From: Himantopus leucocephalus
Taxonomy: Eukaryota > Chordata > Aves > Charadriiformes > Recurvirostridae
Direction of reading: 5' to 3'
Length of the DNA stretch: 64,000 nucleotides
Assembly: GCA_003993805.1 (NCBI GenBank)
Contig: RSEF01000002.1
Coordinates: forward strand, 89,868,640-89,932,639
Part shown: positions 38,641 to 53,989 of the stretch, one piece after another
How the letters are laid out: every line of letters starts with the position of its first letter
Numbering within the stretch: the stretch's first letter is position 1
Program-made: the position numbers and the translations under genes
Notes under the pieces: generated by a model
The model's input: the letters and a program-made list of their open reading frames with translations, nothing else
The model's database searches: none
Told to the model about the DNA's origin: nothing

Positions 38641-40468
38641 ACCTAGGCTTGCCACCTTGTGTGCTCTCCCAAATCAACACTGGATGGGAATACTCTCTCT
38701 ACAGCATTACTTTGATCCATCTCAAAGCGGTCCTTGGAGGTGTTACGCTGCTTCTGAACTGCAAAATTATGACGCTGCCGAAACGCCGCTGCGACAAGTG
38801 ATCGATTCTGCTTTGCAAGGGCTCCCTGAAAAATCTGAGAGGTAAACGCTCGTGACAGCCGCTACTCCACAAATACGATCCAATGAGGAACTGCCAGTAC
38901 TTCCACCAAAATTATCACAGTTGTTACAAGTGGCTCAATTTATTCTCCTACAGGAAAAACCTTCACTTTTGACTATCAATATAGACAAAAGAGTAGTTTT
39001 CAGCTGTAAAAGCTGCTGCTTTTACAGAAACATACAAAATATGCCAGATGAAGTAATTCACTATTCCATGTTACCTCAAAAAAGTACACTATTCCAGGGG
39101 AGAAGGAAGATATTTTATTAAATCTCATATTCTGCAAGTGGTAAATTGATTCTTTCTCACATCAAAGCACCTCAAGTGGGAAGCTGAGACACTAAGTAGA
39201 GAATTCAACAGTTCTTGGCTTCTGAGACCGATGCTTTTCTGTGTGCCTTACTGTTTTTTAAGGAATGAAATAAAAATAAAGATGAATTTAAAAAAATATT
39301 AAATCATTGCAATATGGCATGCAATTTGGCTAAACACATTCTCTCTTGGAAATCCAGGGTAATCAGGGCCAAACAAACATTATTGTTGATATATTTAATA
39401 ACCTGTCATTTTTTTATTCATCTGAAAGCAATCTATTGAAGGCTTCATCACAAATCTGAACGAAGTTGGTAACAGACGGTATCCGTATCTCATTTGAAAT
39501 GTAAATGAGTCATTCTTGTCTTTTGGGGACTAGGATAGAAGAGACTGCTCTTCAGTCTTGTAGTTAAAAATAACTTTCCACTCGTCACACACAATATCCC
39601 CTTTAATGATCCCTGCTTAGTATTACTTTCATGATGACCTATTAAACAAATGGGGACATGACGCATCCTCCAAAATTCAAGGAAAGTCAGATATTTAAAA
39701 TGAAAATAAGCACGTGTAACGCAAGACCGGGTATTGCATTACATCTAAAAATATCATACTAAGATTCAGGTAACAAAAAAAGGACAAAATAGGTGTCTGA
39801 GATGCTGCACAGAAGGGCTTTGAACTACTGCCATTCCTGGACGCTGCTCCAGGGAAAATCTCCTACTCGGCTTCAGACCCTGCCGAACATTGGAATTGTT
39901 CCAGATGGTTCCTCAGCTGTTCTCCCTTCCCTTAGAATAAGCTGAAAAGCCATTACCCCCTGAGTGCGAGGAGGCTAGATCATATGTCACCTTTGCCTGT
40001 ATTCATGCAAATATCTTCTGATAATCATGATAAAATGCTTGCCCAAGCACAATAGATTAATGATTGCAACATATTCACTCTCGACTGTGCTCTTCTACGG
40101 TAGTTTGTCAACATTAAAACTATGTAAATGTCAAAGTGGACAACGGCAATGCATCATCTGGGAATTTCTAACTGTAGTAATCTAATTACAACCTTTATAA
40201 CATTGTTTTCTCACTGCAAGAGGTTTAAATTGTAATGAAGAACTTGAGAACAATCTTAAAGGAGGCTTCTTTGTAGCTTTTAAGCCAGTTTTCTGGACTG
40301 GAGATGGAACAAAGCCTTTCGCCAGGAGGACGGAAGGACAGATTGGATGAGAGATGCTATTCTGGGAAAGATTCCACTCTGGATACGTTGGTGGAAAGAA
40401 TCACTGCCCCACACCCCGCTTGCCCCATTTTGGGGGTGCTGCACACTAAGAGGCATGTAGAAACAGTC

Positions 40469-40492
40469 TCTTCAGCTATATCTTCAGCTATA
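40469..40492. repeat. 12-base tandem duplication
   Basis: TCTTCAGCTATA occurs twice in direct succession, followed by a further TCTG start. Confidence 0.92.
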
Positions 40493-42459
40493 TCTGAATT
40501 AACTCAAATACGAGAGGCTGCATCAGTGTGCTAACTACAATATTATAGCAGGGTTAATTTACTGTGTTGACAAGGTCCACTGTCAGCGATTCCCAAACCT
40601 TTGGGACCAGACAGGACTGCCTACCATAAAATTACTAGGCAGCGAGGTGGGGAAGAAGCTCTCACAAATCTGTGGTGATTATGTCTTAATACCGCATAAT
40701 GATTTATGATCTGCTTTACTTCAGATGTTTTTATGCATTCACAGAAATTACATACTTCAGTCATTAAGGTTTTTTTAACTCCCCACATTTTTTTAATATT
40801 ACTTTTTCTCCAGTAGTAGAAACCTTTTCTTTTTAACAAAACCTGAGAGACATAAACTAGCATATTCTGTAAGTTGCCTAAATATTTCAGGTATGCACTA
40901 TCCTTCAAGTTGAAATGAAAATTAGTGAGATGGTAACTTGAAAATCAGAATGAATTATTTGAAACGTTTCAGAAATTTTGAACAAGTTTAACTGTATCAT
41001 GAACAGACCTGCCATGTCCTACTCTTTTCCAGCCCTTAAGTCTTGTCCAAAATGATTTGATAAATAACACCTGTCTGAATATTTAAACCATTCCAGAGCA
41101 GAAGTTGTAGATGTGCTTCTTTAAAGACCCACCTGACAAAGCAGACACAGCTATTTTTAAAGACCAATGACAGGCTGCTAATCTGCTGGCAAGCAGTGGA
41201 ATACCATGCCACAGTGGAGTGAGAAACTACAGTACCATTGATGCTTGAGCAGAAAAAACTGTGGCAAAAACTGAGGATGGGAACCCTAAGAAGTAAGGGA
41301 CAGAGACACAGCCCAAACGTGGAGCAGGGAACCTTGTCTTTGGGTTTTCTGCCTAGGAGGACTTAAAAAGGATGAATGGAAGGAATGGGAGGAATTACTG
41401 AGAAAGAAGTTTGGGAAAAATTTAGGAGATCCTCTGGAACAGGAGGAGTTGGGTATAGGAGTCGGGGTTTGTTGGAGAAGTGAGAGAGTCGAGCTTTCAA
41501 GGAAAAGGGGTGGGAGTCCAGGAGCAGAAGACGTTTCTGGATAACAAGGACCTGGGCTTCCACGGGGCGGCTTGGCAGCTCTGCTTGCTCAGGCACCAGT
41601 GTTACCGTGGTTTCTCACCCCACCAGCTGCCTAGTGCTGCCCCTTCCCTACCTTGTGGCTTCAGTTGTGAAAAACATATAGCGCTAAATATTAAAGTTCT
41701 GTAAAATTAATTCAACACTAAAAATACTCCCAATATCTCTAGTCAGAAAAACAATGACACTAAGAAAGTGTCACTAGTTTGAAAACTGAAAAATAAGATC
41801 TTCAAGTAGTAATTTACTTAATAGTAAGAAGAAACCTAACTAGAACAACATTTCAATTGCATAGACACAACTATGAGTCTTTTACTGTGCAGTTGCAGTT
41901 TAGGCGATGGCTTCTTTTGGAGGATCTCAAAACTGCTCAGGATGAAGGAGGGTTAGAGCACTGCAGTTTTAAACAAGTGTTGGGAGATCATGTAGCTACT
42001 CTACAGTTCAATAATGATGATGGTCATACTTTGCCAGTTCAGGGGATACTGAAAAGGTGACTTCACTAAAAACCATTACATTGGGTTCGTAAATGTGGGG
42101 TTTTTTTAATTCCAAGTATAACAAAATACAGAAAAGTCAACTGGGGAAAAAGCAAAAACTTCACTTTTATTATGGGTAAGTCACTGAAGCCATCACATTT
42201 TCAGCTATATTTCATAAGAAGAACATTTTTAGACAATTTTTTTTGGCCAAAAATTTCTTTGCTTTAAAAAATATTCTAAAATTGTGACAAGTTTAATGTA
42301 TTACTTCATATTGCATGACTTAAACAACAGACCTTGCCTAAAAAGAATTACTTCCTTATGCATATTCTGCATTAAAATTAATCTATTCAAAACACACTCC
42401 CCCTCTTGCTAGGGTTATTTTTTTTTCAGACACCTGGAAAGTCATATTAATATTATAAT

Positions 42460-42551
42460 TCTACTGGGAGGTGTCCCTGCCCATGGCAGGGGTTTGGAAC
42501 TAGTTGATCTTTAAGGTCCCCTCCAACCTAAACCATTCTATGATTCTATGA
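42460..42551 (+). mobile_element. CR1 LINE short 3' tail
   Basis: GGTGTCCCTGCCCATGGCAG, then GGTCCCCTCCAACCTAAACC and ATTCTATGATTCTATGA. This is the plus-orientation terminus of a heavily 5'-truncated CR1, with two complete terminal octamers. Confidence 0.92.
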
Positions 42552-45500
42552 ATATTAGTGTGCCAAGTGTTAAATTGTATTTAAAAATACATAAGATAAA
42601 TTTCAGTATGTAAAGTACATGATGATGTGGGGTATTTAGGAAGCGATTTCCTTAACAGCAAGAAACATTACTATAGCCGCATAATAATAAGACACAGCAG
42701 ACCAAAATGCATAATATTGTGGACTGTCTGTACTTCAGAATTGTTCCAATTTTTATAACTCCTATAGTATTTTTGCAGATTGTTGTTTGCCATCCCATTT
42801 CTATCCATTGCCACTGAGTATACAAATAACAGAGTTGAAAGTCCATTTCCTGTAGACGCAAAACACAGGCTGCTCTTTGCCTACTCAACCAGGGATTTTA
42901 TTTACCATTGGGTTATACTAACTTATCCCTAACTGAGGATTATATTCTTTTCCAGTTTTAACTCAACCCTTCTTACTTCTTTACCTTTCCCTTCAGCCAT
43001 TCTCCCTCTGTGCTGCTGCCCAGGAACCATCTGTTGTCCAGGACTGTGTGACCAACTTTCCCAGCTCCCAGAAAGAAGGGAAACACAAGAGTATCGAGGA
43101 AAGCTGGCTGCTAAAAAATCAATAGGCACCACTTTCACACAAGCCGTTACTTCGCCTGCATGCCCAGATCTCCACGCTGCAGGAGTGGAGGTGCACAGCC
43201 TTCACTGCGCTTCTAGGTGGCTTCTTCCAAGTAGTGAAACCCCACGGACTGGGATCAACCCCCAGGAGTTGTGGCCAGTCTACCTTGCATCCCCCATCCT
43301 CCTCAACAACTTTACACAGCAACTCCAACGTTTCTCCAGCATCTGCTTCTCAGCCTGTGCACACCGAACGGCAGCCACCTGCCTGTGGGTGCAGGTCCCA
43401 CCTCATGGAAAAAGCGGGAGGCAGAAGACAGACACGGCAGTTGGTAGCGGGCTTTCATCCTGACTTCAGTCCTCTCCCACTGTCACTGAGACTCCATCGT
43501 CAACAAAGGGATACGTCTGGCCTGGCAATCTCATTCTGTTTTGATAAAACATGTTTTTAAAAAACCCCAAACAAACTCCAAAACACTCTCATGTCAAATC
43601 GCAACACAATTGCAGAAGTATTGAAAACTGAAACCTGTCATTTTATTAAATAAATCCCATTTTATTGATAAATCCCTACAATATGTGGTTGCTCAGCATA
43701 GTATAAAATGCGAATACAAACCCTACAACACCACAAGAGACAAAGTTGTTCTATTCTGCATTTCTACATTATGTGAAATCACTAATCTGTGACTGCTATC
43801 ACTAGCTATATAATGAATCACAGAAATTATGCAAATTATGTGGATCCAGAAAGATTTTCCATTTGAAGCTGACTTCAGTGGCTACTACGTGTTCCTGCAA
43901 TACTGTAAAATGCCGTTTGCAGAATGTTCACAAGGCTTGAGAAAAGTAGTACTTATTGAAATGTGGTTAAAAGTAAATAAGGAGAGGTGAGAAGAAAAGG
44001 AATTAAAAGGTATTAAAGTACAGATTATTTTGCTCGCCCTTCTGGAGAAATATATCCTGTAACCACCTGCCTATATCACCAATGATTATGAAACTCTTAT
44101 GCTCATCTAGAGCAGATTATGTGGTAGCATAGAAATAAATATGATTCACACATGACAATGTGCATTTATTGCACTTTTCAGCATTTAGGGCTTTCTCATC
44201 ACTCAGTATTTCACTTTCCAGTCTGCACCTTACCAAAGAAATACGATTTCCCAATTTTCCTTGTGCACCAACCTGACGTTTTAATGGAATTCAATATATA
44301 AATTAATGTCATGTTATCAACATACTTTCCTTCCCTTGTCAATACCCTGGGTCATCCAGTAGACCTGGCAGTTCCACATTGGACCTGACAAAGACCCAAA
44401 ATCATATTTGATATTCTTAAATAAGTTTCTAAATGCTGAGTAAATTCAGGTTATTGCAAGAAGAAAATAAAAAGCATCCATGTGTATCTAAGTAAGGCTG
44501 TAATCTCATCTATGTGAAAGTCATTTAAAACACCAGATTATATTCGTTTGTAAATGTGTGTAAGTAATATGTACACACTGACGGGAACTGTCATTAGATA
44601 ACATATGCAGTCATAATGGGTAATTATGACATGAGTTTTTTAGTTCGTCGTGGAAAGTAGAAGCTTTCAGGCACAAGTATGTTTAATATGATTTATTTAG
44701 ATTTTCACCTTCTTTATCCGAGAGACTGTTTAATCCATTTCCCTCATCACTGTAAATTATTTGGAAAAAAATTCAATGATCAAGACTAACAACAGCATAA
44801 TAAAGAAAAATTTATACAATACTGTCACATAAGAAGTACAATCCTATTTACTTAGGATCAATTTGATCCCAAATTAACAAAATAAAAATAAACTAAAAAT
44901 AAAATAAAACAAAACAGAATCTTAAAGATAAAACCATAATCTTTTGCTTGCTTGTATTACCAACAAAGAGAAAAAACCTTGCCACACAGCTCTTATCTTT
45001 TTTGGGGGCAGGGGGCAGAACTGCAAGTGTGGTCAAGAGGAATATGACAGAACTCTAATTGAGCCCTTGGATATTTCAACTTGCAACACTATCGCTGTCA
45101 CTAATGACACCTAAAAATTGTTATTTACGTAAACTCATCTGTATTGATTAAGGCAAAAAATACTGTTATGAAGACTGCAGTTGGCTGCAAGACAAAAAAA
45201 TACAGGGTGATGAAAAATCATGATGTATTAAATTGAAGAAAGGCTGTCTTCATTAATAAGTGGGAGAGGAGACAAGGAGACAACTGTCATGGCAAATATA
45301 AGAAGGTGATGCAAACTTAGGAGGAAATGTATGAAAGAGCAAGCTCAAAAATGAATACAAAGGAACTGTGAAATAACCAAAACAAGCAGAAAATAGTCAA
45401 AGGACATTAATACTATAAATGTGCAAACTGATAAATGAGAGAGACCTGCTCAAACTGGGATATTACAAGAAGGAAAAAAAACTAGAAAGCACTAATGTGG

Positions 45501-48500
45501 AAAGAGACTGCAGATTACAAAATGCTAATTACTTTGCAATGCCAGATGAGGACATGAGAAAGGGAGACTGTAGTTACTGCCTAAGTCATCTCTCCACCTG
45601 CCATCTTGAATATGATTCTGCCAAAACAAAGATATTTTCAAATCAGGTAAATGTTACAGAAATCAGAACTTTAAGAAGAGATCCAGGTTTGACGATTTAA
45701 GCAAAGAGAATGTGCTGAAAAGTAAGATACAGAATTTATATACATATGTAACTTAGCTAACATGGTATGTACAAGAAGCAAGTAAGAAAAATGCAATCCA
45801 ACATGATTGATATGTAGTCAAATTTTAAACTGTTCAAACTAACTTTTCCAGAACAATATAATTCAAGAACTTAAGATATTACACAGCATTGACACTACTG
45901 ATAAATGTGTTATTTTACAGGAAGTTTATTTTAAGCTATAAATCAATAAGAAGCTTTGTAGTAGTAGTAACAGAAAGAAAGCCTTTTTCCTAACTGGCAC
46001 AACAGCACATGCTGCCTTGCATGAAAATATGATTATTTTTTTTAAGCCTTGTGAATGCATGTATGTGGAAGGACAGAGGGTGGGGGTCTTTTCCCTGATA
46101 CACTGAAAATGTTTTTCTCCCACTGCCAGTGATATTGGGCTGTGTGCAATTCTCTTGGCTTTTTGGTTGCTCTGAACGAAACCTCTAGCATTTCAGTTCG
46201 TTGGGTTTGGGGGTTTTTTGTGTTGTTGTTTTTTGGGTTTTTTTTTTAAAAACATATCGCTGTCCCAGATTCCCCAAACCAATGAAGTCGAGCCTGGGCT
46301 TCTGCTTACACTACTTAATGTTGGCTGTTCTCACCTTGCACGTTCAGATGAACTGGGGCGACTGTGCCTCTTCCTTGTGCAAGGATGAGCAGTAGCCACT
46401 ACTGTGGTAAGACTAAGACGATCTGATCAATGCTTCTTCTTAGCACCCAAGCACTTCTTGTTTTTGCAGAAGAAACAAAGCTTTTAAAAGACACAGTTCT
46501 GACTGGTAGCTAAGTTCCTGTGGTAGTGACCCAGGAGGCTCAGCTTTTCCACAGTAATGAAGCTGGGAGATGTTGTGTCCTTCTCCCCAGTTTGGATCTC
46601 CCAAGTAGTTACTGGTTCCCTTTTGAAAGACTGCTCCTTTTGAAACCTGCCAAAGTCCTCTTGCCTTTCCTGTTCTCAGCCCTTCTCATATCAACGTGTA
46701 AATCAGTCTCATACGTTACCTCAAGAGGTAGCAAAATCATAAAAGATAAATCCTGCTGGGATTGTCCCTCTGCAGCACTGAAATGTTTTCTGAGAATTGA
46801 CTATTATCTTGGTCCATTATTTTTCTCCTTCCTGTTTTTCTAGACAGTCTATTACTGAATTAAGCCAATATAAACATAAAAGCTATGTCCCAATAAACAA
46901 GCGACATACAGTGCTTTGTATACAAGAAAATTATTTGTTCACATAGTAAAACAGAAGAAAAAAAATCACTAAATGAACATGAATAATCTCTTGAACACAG
47001 ATCTGTTTTCTAGTTCTCAATAAATCTACAATTTATAATTTATCTATTATTTATAACTTACATTTTAATTACACATTATTCTTAAAAACCTGAACTTACA
47101 CACATCTGAAATCATACAGTAACACAAATCTAGAACATAATTATATTTGTGTATTTAAGACATCTACAAAAATTTATTCATACAGATTTTTCAAATTATA
47201 TTTTTTCATACGAATATAGAAAACAAACATACATCTTCTACAACTCATACTGAGTGAGCATTATTACATCAAATGCATTTCAACTTCTTTACCTCTTACT
47301 TTTGTAAAACTCTATAAATGGCTTAGAGGGTCTAACCACACTGGCGAATCAGTTGTAAATGCTACCAAAAAACTTAAGATGTCTTTTGTGCTGCAAAACC
47401 TCTTTCTGGCATCTATCAGAACTAAGACATGCTACAGACACAAAATTGGTTTAAATTCAGTTCTAAGATCATGGTTTTTAATTTTAGTAACAAGAAATAA
47501 AAGACCACTATAGTAAAAATATTTGTGACTAATTAAAGTAGGAGATGATACATCTCTCATGTATTTTATTTCCATTTCATTACTGAACCAGCCCATCCTT
47601 ATTTATGGGTTACCAGGATGAAAAGTATGCTTAGCACCTTGCCTGTCAACAAATTAGTAACCAGCAGAACATACCACTTTCTTTCAAATATTAATTAACT
47701 TAATGTAAGCGATGTTTCCTAAAATCTACATATTATTACAGATTTGTATACTGGAAAATGAAACTGAAAGGTATTTCAAAACCAGCCTATTACAAACTGC
47801 AAGCACATCGGGGAAAATTCTGTTACCTGCTTCCTAGACTAAAAGAGAAGTGATCCTCTGACAATCCAAATACTAAGATTCATGCATTTAGCACCCAAGT
47901 TGTGCCTAAAACCTCATAAAAGCTACAGAAACAGGGAACACCCTCAAACAAGTAAACTGAAGTCTTCTTATGCAGCTTGTAGGAAACATTTTCATCATCT
48001 ATTGTATTTTTTCTTTGTGTATCAGCTCACTAGCTGAATTATGATAGCACTAGAAACCTGCAAACAGAAGCAGATTTGAGACAAATGGTGAAAAATGACA
48101 AAAGGTCAGGACCTATGATGATACACCCCTTCATTACCTAATTTACAAAAATAAAAACAGAGTTTGGCTATGTATAGGTACAAGCTTTTCCATGGCAGGC
48201 AGGTAAGCAAAGTCAAAGAGTTCAAACCAAGAGACTCATGCAATGTCATGCCAAAACCTTCACTCCTGGAAGTCAGGTTAACTGCCACATTTCTGAGTGG
48301 AAAACAATTCCAATGAAAGGTAAAAGCTTGCATGGCTACCCTAATTATGCTTGCTAACAAGAAGTTCTGGATAGCTTCTTTAACAGTAACCCCCTCTGGT
48401 AACCCCCATCATACAAGTAATTGTTAACTAATATGTACTATTTCCTAATGTCAAATCAATTATTAAGCACATAAGAAGCCTCATTAATGGCTTAAATTAT

Positions 48501-49639
48501 TAATTTCCATTTGTCATCTGGTCTCTTGACTTCAGCAACATCTGAACGATATGATGATATTTGAAATTACTATTGCTTAGTTTCAGTACTCTCAGAAACA
48601 TTAATACACATATTGACAAGTGTTATTTCCCATCAGAGAGAAAAATCTTGCCCCATTCAGTTTTGCGTATTTATCTGAGACTCACATTTTTATTGTACTT
48701 CAACGGAGTTACCTTAACGCTTCACTTAGCAAAATTCATTCACATGACTTGCACAGCAAATATCACACCGCACACAAACTGTGCAATAATCTTGATGAAA
48801 TCTACAATCAGCTCAGCCTTTGTACTTAATTGCACACTCTGAGATGGAAAAATCACTACAGGAAATAGAGTAAAGAAAAATAAACTAGCAAGGAAACAAG
48901 GGTTTCATCAGGTTCTTCTGAAAAAGGTGCAGGACGCAATCAGCTTCTTCTACTCTATATTATATTAACCTCTCTCATAAGCCTTATAGTGAACGCCTGA
49001 AGAGATCAGAAGTATAGCAAGATTATTATCCCCTGATGTTATAATTTTTGAGACTACTGCTCCAGAAGAACGTTGGAAGGATAAAAGACGTTTAAATAGC
49101 AAAAAGCCATGAACTTCTAAAACTCAGAAAATGCATCTCTTCAGTTTTTAGATGAACTTCAGGCACAGGTCAAACTAAGTTGTCATTTAAACGAGTCCAG
49201 TAGTCCCAGATGTAAGTAGCGCATAGGAAAAACAATGCTCCTGGATCACTGAAGTCCATGTCCCTGCAATCGAAGACACTGAATGACTCTCAGCTAAGGT
49301 CAGCATTCCACTGTAAAACCAATTCATTACTTTAATCCTGAGGATATTAGCTAATCCACAAACCCAGTGCCCTAATGGCTAAGGGATTTATTTTAATTTC
49401 CAGTTTAAATTTCATTAATGGCTGACTGATTTTTATTTTTTTTTGGTGTGTGTATGTGTCAACAATCCTTTATCTTCTGTAGCTTTTCCTCAAACCCAAA
49501 GTTTGCAACCACGGATTATCTGTAGGTGGCAGTCACACCACTCAGCATTCTTCTCTTCTGCTGATCTATTCCCAAGTCAAGCTCTTCCCATCTCCTCTCA
49601 CAAAACTCTCCTTTCTCCGGGCAATCTCGCTCAGCGCTC

Positions 49640-50140
49640 TCTGCATTTGTACCAGTTTCAGTTTACCTTTTTGAACGCAGGTGATCAGAAATGTACATAG
49701 TGATCCAAGTGAGGTTTCATCCTTAGCTGGATACTTTGCCATCACAACTGAGACTTTTCTGGATACATATCCTAATGACCTAGTGACCAACTAATGCTTC
49801 ACCTCTTCATTCTGCTTGTCCCTGCTCATTTTCTACTGATGAAATCTCAGCCTATAGCTGAAATTTCTGCTGTTAGTTCCCAAATGCAGGCACCTCACAT
49901 CTCCTATTATTAAATTTCATCTAGTTGCTATTACTGAAGTCCTCAAGGTCATGCTTTTCTTCCCCATAACATTCTGATCTTTTGCTGTATTAGGAATCTT
50001 TTAACTGGGTCATCAACAAATTTCATTATAGCGCTGACATTCTGTCACTCCACCACTAGTAAAAAGCACTAATAAAGGCAAACATTCCCCAGAGAGGTCC
50101 CTGAGAAATTCAGCCAGCAATCTTCCTCCTGCCTGATGCT
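49640..50140 (-). mobile_element. Old, diverged CR1-type LINE fragment
   Basis: Diverged match, in minus orientation, to the long-known CR1-like LINE block. The order is retained: AGTGATCCAAGTGAGGTTTC, a spacer, CTATTATTAAATTTCATCTA, CTGAAGTCCTCAAGGTCATG, then CATCAACAAATTTCATTATA, a stretch like AATAAAGGCAAACATT, and CCTGAGAAATTCAGCCAGCA. It is clearly older than the short tails elsewhere. Both ends are fuzzy and may extend to about 50640. Confidence 0.6.
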
Positions 50141-53100
50141 CTCTGACGTCACACCAGCTGCCATCTCCCCTCGCCTATATGTACAGTTACTTTAATAATG
50201 CTCATCTCCTCTAGCACTGCTTCTCATCTTCCATTTGGCACTAGAACAGATTTGTATCTTTCTCCACAAAACTGCTTTCCCTATTTAAAAAGAAATCAGT
50301 TCTCTTGCTACAAACAGCTATCACAATGCACTGCCATGACACACCAAAGGTTAACACGGGCACATTAGTGCTAACAAGGTGTTCCAAGGCTCCACACACT
50401 ATTTTACTATATTAATCTACTATATTACTGATTTGAATGACCAACTGGCAGGTCTCTAACAGCTCAGCTTTTTCCTGCCTTCTCTACAGATATAGCCATA
50501 CCAGACTTGATAAACACATTTAAATGTCTTGCTATTAAGCTTGTGACTTCATATGTCTATTAAAAAAAGAATATTAGGATAAAAATCATCTGTTCTTCTC
50601 CTTCCTCGAATATAGCTGCAAATAGGGCTTATATTTGTGGATTGTGGGCTTCTTCCCTTTCTATCACACCTCCTCCTAAAGCACAGTATCATCTGCTGGG
50701 CAGTATCTTCATAAAAGCCTCCTGGTTTTCCTTATGCCCTTTTTCAGGTGACTGTTCACTGACAAGGTACTGAATGATGCTCCTACAAGATGTAGTTCCT
50801 TGCTCGGGATACTTATTCCTGATAGTCTGATTACTCTGGAACTTGAAAAAATGTCAAGTCTCCCCCACACTCCAGATCCTGAGCCGGTGGTACAGCTGAC
50901 AGCAACTCATCCTCGCTTTCCTGCGCTTCAGGGACTTCACTGACACCCGCCCTACTCTCCTCCTCAAACATCTAACTTCTTTCTTTTTGCATTGCTTAAC
51001 CACGTAACACGTTATTAATAATTTACGGCAGGGTTGACTAGATAAGGCAGGTCCCAAGCAAGGTGTGCAAATGGGACCCCATGTAATTCTTGTACAAAGA
51101 AAATCCTTCCCCCTCCACGGACCCATCCAGCTCACCCCGCTGTCTAATTCAGGAGCTAATTACCACAACCGTAGAAAGCCAGTGCAGGCCCTCGCCCCTC
51201 AGCACACGACAGACTGATATCCTCAGGTGCCAAGATAGTATCAAAAAAAATGAGAATTATAAATACTAATACAGAAAATTTTGCCCGCACTTCGTAACCC
51301 AGGGCTGCTCCAAGGCCCAAACCATTCCATACCAATGCATTAAAACAAAACAAAAAAAGTGCTTTAGATTCAGCTCAAAAAGTAGCATTTAGGCTAAAAT
51401 AGCCAAACATATATTCTAAACACATCACTCTGTGGATAATTTTTTTCGGAAACCAGAAGTGTCAAATCCTGCTTGAAGTCATTTTTGTGCTGTAACTGAA
51501 TATAGACAAGGAGGAACACATCTGGTGCCTGGGCTGTGCAAACGTATTTATAATTAAGTAGATTTGAATACCAAAATCCAGCAATGATAGAATTCATTAG
51601 ACGAGTATAATGCTGTATAATTAGTCTCTTTTTTTCTATCATCCTCTGTATGCTTTAAGAGCTCTTTTTAACCATTGATATCAATGTGCTATGACATATT
51701 TACACACACCGTGTACAAAGGGCTGAGGAAGTATTAGACATGTCAGAGGATGACATGGAAAGGCGACTGTGGTACAATAACTACGCTGTCAGTGAAACGA
51801 GAGGAAACTAATTTAAATTCATTCCCTGGCATGTAACGCTACAGATGATAGGTACTGGATTTACATTTTGTAAGGAAAGGTGCTCCTTTCTATAGGAGGG
51901 AAAAGTCCTAACACAGCAAAATCAATACATCACCTTTTTCCACCAGCACTATGTCCTCAGCTTGCCTGCCCTGCATTAGTGGCCCTCAACCAAACACAGC
52001 ATCCACTGATCTCTGCACAGGCCTTTCTAGGTATCATCCATAGGTCTTTCCTCATTGAAACCATCTCCACATACTATTGCTCACACCTTCGATTTGGAAA
52101 GAACTGCCAGCAGGCAAGTGCTCTCTCTGAGCCTCTGCATGACATCATTTGCTCTACCTCTTTCCTACCAATCCTGGCCAGGCGTCCCACTACTCCTACC
52201 AGAGAGCCCAGCCTCCCTCCTGGGCTGTAGCACAGCGCAGTGTATGTAGATCCTATCAGAGCACCCAAGTTCCCAGGGCCACCAGGGAAAAACAGGGGCT
52301 CCACTGCCAAGTTCAGCACTGACAGAAACTTGGGCTGACACCAACAAGAGAGGTTTGCCACACTTCTTTAAAAAAGTTCTTCGGGTACCAAAATCATTTG
52401 TCGTCACTGTCCTAATTTTTTTCACATAAAGCCACCCAATGCCTCATGAAGGTGCCCTCCATCTCCCTCTCAATGTACTTGCTTCTCTTCATCATCCATC
52501 ATGTAGAGGAGTGAGGGAGCTTGGACTAACTGAAGAGGCAAGTTGGTTGGTACAGTTGACAGTGCCAATATCCCAGCTCCTCTCACAGATGAGTTTGCGA
52601 TTAAGACCACACAGCCTGGTGACAGTTCCAGCCTTCAGATCAGGCTCAGCAGGCAATTACCGAGCCAACATGGGGCTTGCAGACCGGCCCAAGGGACGGA
52701 GTAGCCATCTACGTCTGTGCTGCCTTCCCCCTTCAAACAGCGGCCAGATACTACCTGATAATAGCTTTCTCTCCAAAGCTGTAGCTGCAGCCAAACAAGA
52801 GACAAGGAAATGCAGACAGATAAAAGCAGTCTGCAGGGACAGCAAAAAGATAGCTGAAACCAATTATGATTTGCACTTATTTCACATCAGCCCACAGGTT
52901 TCCAAAAAAAAAAAAAACAACCCCAAAAAACCAATGGCCCTGACCAGCCACTTCATTTCCAGCCCTCTACTGTTCATCAAATTTATTTGAGCTACGTGCC
53001 TGCAGGCTCAGGAGTAACTGCTCCACATTAAATATATATTGAGTTCATAACAAAACAGTCTCTCTTGAAGTGGTATTTTTATTGTAAACAAAAGCTGCAA

Positions 53101-53989
53101 AAGTTCACACCTCAGGTTCCTTCAGACAACAGAGAAAAACTGCATTTAGCAGTTGCAAACAGCCAAAAGGAGCATTAAAATCATTAAGCCAAAATTGAAA
53201 GGATGTGGGGTTGTCTTTTAAAGGGAGAAGGCTTGTGCACAAATGAGAGAATAACATGCTCTTTCTATAAACTATGGTATGCAGAAAATTTATCTTTCAG
53301 TAGTTACTAGTACCCAAGAAATGCCATATTTTTAACAAGTTTAGGATTCAGAAGACATGAAAGATACGATGAAAAGAGTATTTTTAAACTCTGTTGGACC
53401 AGAACACAAGTTAGGCTGTAATTAGAAGAAAATTAAAATAAAGCACTTGTTTAGTAAATAAGTGTGCATGAACTGGCTCTTTTTTTTATTTTAATGACTT
53501 TCTAATTAGCTATGTTGACAAAGACGTATTTGAAATACAACTAATTTAAATTTTACATCATATTTCTTTTCTTTTATAAAAAGGATAAAGGAACAACAAA
53601 AACACCCCAATAAGCCAAGCGAAATGTTTTTAAAATTCACAAAATGTAAAACTTCAACAAAGAAACTGTCAGTGATCACTGGGAAAGGATTTTTCAGATT
53701 TGCTTTCACGTATAATTATAGGAGAGAACACCGATTATTGACCTACCTATTCTTGATGCAGAGCAATCAAAACACCAGCAGCACAGGAATACACGGCAGT
53801 ATTTTACTGCTCACTGCTTTTTTACAAATGTTCAAAAACATCAAACCTGTGATGAGCCTATTGTGTAAGGTGTCAAATTCCCTGAAAGATTCCTGTATTT
53901 CTTTAGTTCACTCTTAACAGACACTAGGCGAAAGTATACCTACAAAAGCGATCAACAAAACAGCGCTGTTATTCAAAGAGGGGGAAAGA

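Noticed and set aside
52439..52990. 183-codon plus-strand open frame
   Set aside because: No domain, low similarity to any family I know, runs into an A-rich low-complexity tract and has no accompanying gene signals.
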